6,770 bases of DNA, taken from assembly GCA_947470205.1 (NCBI GenBank), contig CANISK010000082.1:1-6770 (forward strand). The letters run 5' to 3'. Source of the stretch: Neisseriaceae bacterium. Lineage in GTDB: Bacteria; Pseudomonadota; Gammaproteobacteria; Burkholderiales; UBA11063. The position numbers were made by a program, and so were the translations under genes. This document shows positions 5,562 to 6,770 of the stretch, in pieces; positions within the stretch are counted from its first letter, which is position 1; every line of letters begins with the position of its first letter. The notes under the pieces are model-generated. The model was not told where the DNA came from. It did no database searches and saw only the letters and a list, made by a program, of their open reading frames with translations.

Positions 5562-6770
5562 ATGTATAAATTTTATAAACAAAGCGCGGAAGAGGGAATG
5601 ATAAATTTTTATGACAGTTTATCTGAAAAAGACAAGCGGCGATATGCTGCTGTAGAAACGCTAAAACTTCCTCATGGCGGTAAAAAGTATATTTGTGACC
5701 TTTTGAATTGTGATTTAAAAACTATACAACAGGGCTTGTCTGACTTGGAATCTGACGAACAGCTAAAAAAAAACGAATAAGGAATTCTGGAGCTGGAAGA
5801 CACGCAACCATTAGCAAAGATCCACACCTTAATGTAACTTTTTTACTGATTTTGAAAGATCATACTGCGGGCAACCCTCAAAAAGACGATGTTATTTGGA
5901 CTGATTTAAGCAACTACGACATTCGGCAACGTTTAAAAGCACAAGGCATTATATAGGCAAACATATTGTCAAGAAGTTGCTTTTTAAACATGGCTATAAA
6001 AAGCGTAAAATTCAACGACGTCGGACTCTTAAAACGGTTGAAAATCGCAACGAACAATTTGAAAAAATTGCCAAATTAAGACAAGAATATATGCAAAGTG
6101 ACAATCCAATTGTTAGTATTGACGCAAAAAAACGTGAATTAATAGGTGATCTATTTCGAGCTGGTGCTGTGTATAGTAAAGAAGAGGTAACCTCTTACGA
6201 TCATGATTTTCCTAATTTGGCGAGCGGCGTTGCTATTCCACATGGGATTTTTGATTTAAAGCGAAATAAAGCACATATTAACATTGGCACAAGTCATGAA
6301 ACTAGCGAATTTGCTTGCGATTCACTTAAAAAATGGTGGAATGAGCACGGTAAATTAGACTATCCCAATGCAAAATCCATTCTTATGCTCATGGATGGCG
6401 GCGGAAGTAATTCCAGTCGACGATATGTATTCAAAGAGGGCTTACAAAATCTTGTAAATGAAATTGGTATAGAAATTCGTATTGCACATTATCCTCCATA
6501 TACTTCAAAATGGAACCCTATTGAACACGGGGTTTTCCCACACGTTACGAGAGCCATGCAAGGTGTCATTTTAAATGATCATAATATGGTTAAACAATTG
6601 ATTGAAAAAACACAAACAAAAACAGGATTGAAAGTTAGCGTCAGCATTATGAATAAGGTTTATGCGCTAGGACAAAAGGTGAAAGATGGCTTTAAAGAGT
6701 CAATGAAAATTGTATTTGATGAAGTTCTTGGATCATGGAATTACAGCGCTATTCCTGTAGGGTGCAGCGA
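5562..6770 (+). pseudogene. ISAzo13-family transposase, two frameshifts, 3' end cut by the window
   Basis: DDE transposase that would cut and join the IS ends. Three consecutive frames give one family-like protein. Segment 1 (to the stop at 5778-5780) has YDSLSEKDKRRYAAVETLKL and a helix-turn-helix-like CDLKTIQQGLSDLE. Segment 2 (5774-5956, -1 frame) carries SGAGRHATISKD, DHTAGNP and IRQRLKAQGI. Segment 3 (about 5950-6770, -1 again) is open for 273 codons. It has VSIDAKKRELIG (first Asp, 6121-6123), PHGIFDL, NIGTSHETSEFACDSLKKWW, MLMDGGGSNSSR (second Asp, 6394-6396) and KWNPIEH (Glu, 6523-6525), then TKTGLKVSV and GSWNY. The catalytic triad is intact. I recall EHR-L/V-F in relatives; here it reads EHGVF. 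The first break is at an A9 run and could be slippage; the second, near 5948-5956, has no slippery motif. Together they point to recent inactivation or sequencing error. Confidence 0.85.
5765..5774 (+). other. A9 run with in-frame -1 slippery heptamer
   Basis: Zero-frame codons read CTA AAA AAA AAC GAA TAA. The run A5765-A5773 followed by C contains A_AAA_AAA (5765-5771) and A_AAA_AAC (5768-5774), both in the phase needed for a -1 shift, two codons before the stop. The -1 frame from 5774 (CGA ATA AGG) continues the transposase. It could be programmed slippage or simply a one-base loss in a homopolymer. Confidence 0.5.

Larger units (their letters stand above)
5472..6770 (+). mobile_element. 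ISAzo13-family insertion sequence, right end outside the window
   Basis: The transposase gene (below) identifies the element. The left end is placed by inference at about GGAACGCGCC (from 5472), where the sequence changes from the AT-rich tail after the aadA-like gene to a leader ending in the transposase promoter. The right inverted repeat and target duplication lie past 6770, so the left boundary cannot be confirmed from this window. The protein appears to be within a few residues of its usual C-terminus at the window edge, so the missing part is probably short. Confidence 0.7.

Noticed and set aside
4574..5780. A defence or toxin-antitoxin pair formed by the nucleotidyltransferase (MNT-like) and the following small ORF
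   Set aside because: The first gene matches AadA through its C-terminal helical domain, and the small ORF is the N-terminal piece of an ISAzo13 transposase, not a HEPN partner.

Overview
This AT-rich window looks like chromosome from a Pseudomonadota bacterium. The MetK and Adk sequences are of the beta-/gammaproteobacterial type. A 20-bp palindrome at 39-58 fits the ATTCCC-N8-GGGAAT pattern of the neisserial dRS3 repeat, but similar palindromes occur elsewhere, so I do not name a genus. All protein genes I can support are on the + strand.

Layout: (1) 1-456 is mostly non-coding. It holds the dRS3-like hairpin, an IS-end-like motif, two AT-rich palindromes, a doubtful 39-codon ORF on the - strand and the presumed control region of the next gene. 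(2) 457-4467 is a closely spaced run of four genes. They encode a NodT-type outer-membrane efflux lipoprotein, adenylate kinase (adk), S-adenosylmethionine synthetase (metK) and a 175-residue protein of unknown function built from two copies of an SH3/KOW-like beta module. Gaps are 23-26, 92 and 29 bases, so adk may be read from the efflux gene's transcript and the 175-residue gene from metK's. (3) 4468-4573 is a spacer with a 9-bp inverted repeat. (4) 4574-5440 is an aadA-like aminoglycoside nucleotidyltransferase, ANT(3'')-type, with the catalytic residues present. (5) From about 5472 to the window end lies an insertion sequence carrying an ISAzo13-type transposase. Its reading frame is broken twice, each time by a -1 shift, and its right end is outside the window.

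How the genes relate: adk and metK are housekeeping genes (adenylate balance; the methyl donor SAM). The efflux lipoprotein has no inner-membrane pump or periplasmic adaptor gene beside it here, so its partners must be elsewhere or lie upstream of the window. The aminoglycoside-modifying gene sits next to an IS, but its AT-rich codon use resembles its neighbours and I see no integron attC site. It therefore reads as a long-resident chromosomal homologue rather than a recent cassette.

I found no convincing new multi-gene system. The points most worth following are the unusual aadA homologue with a C-terminal extension, the uncharacterised two-module protein behind metK, and the perfect -1 slippery heptamer at the first break in the transposase.
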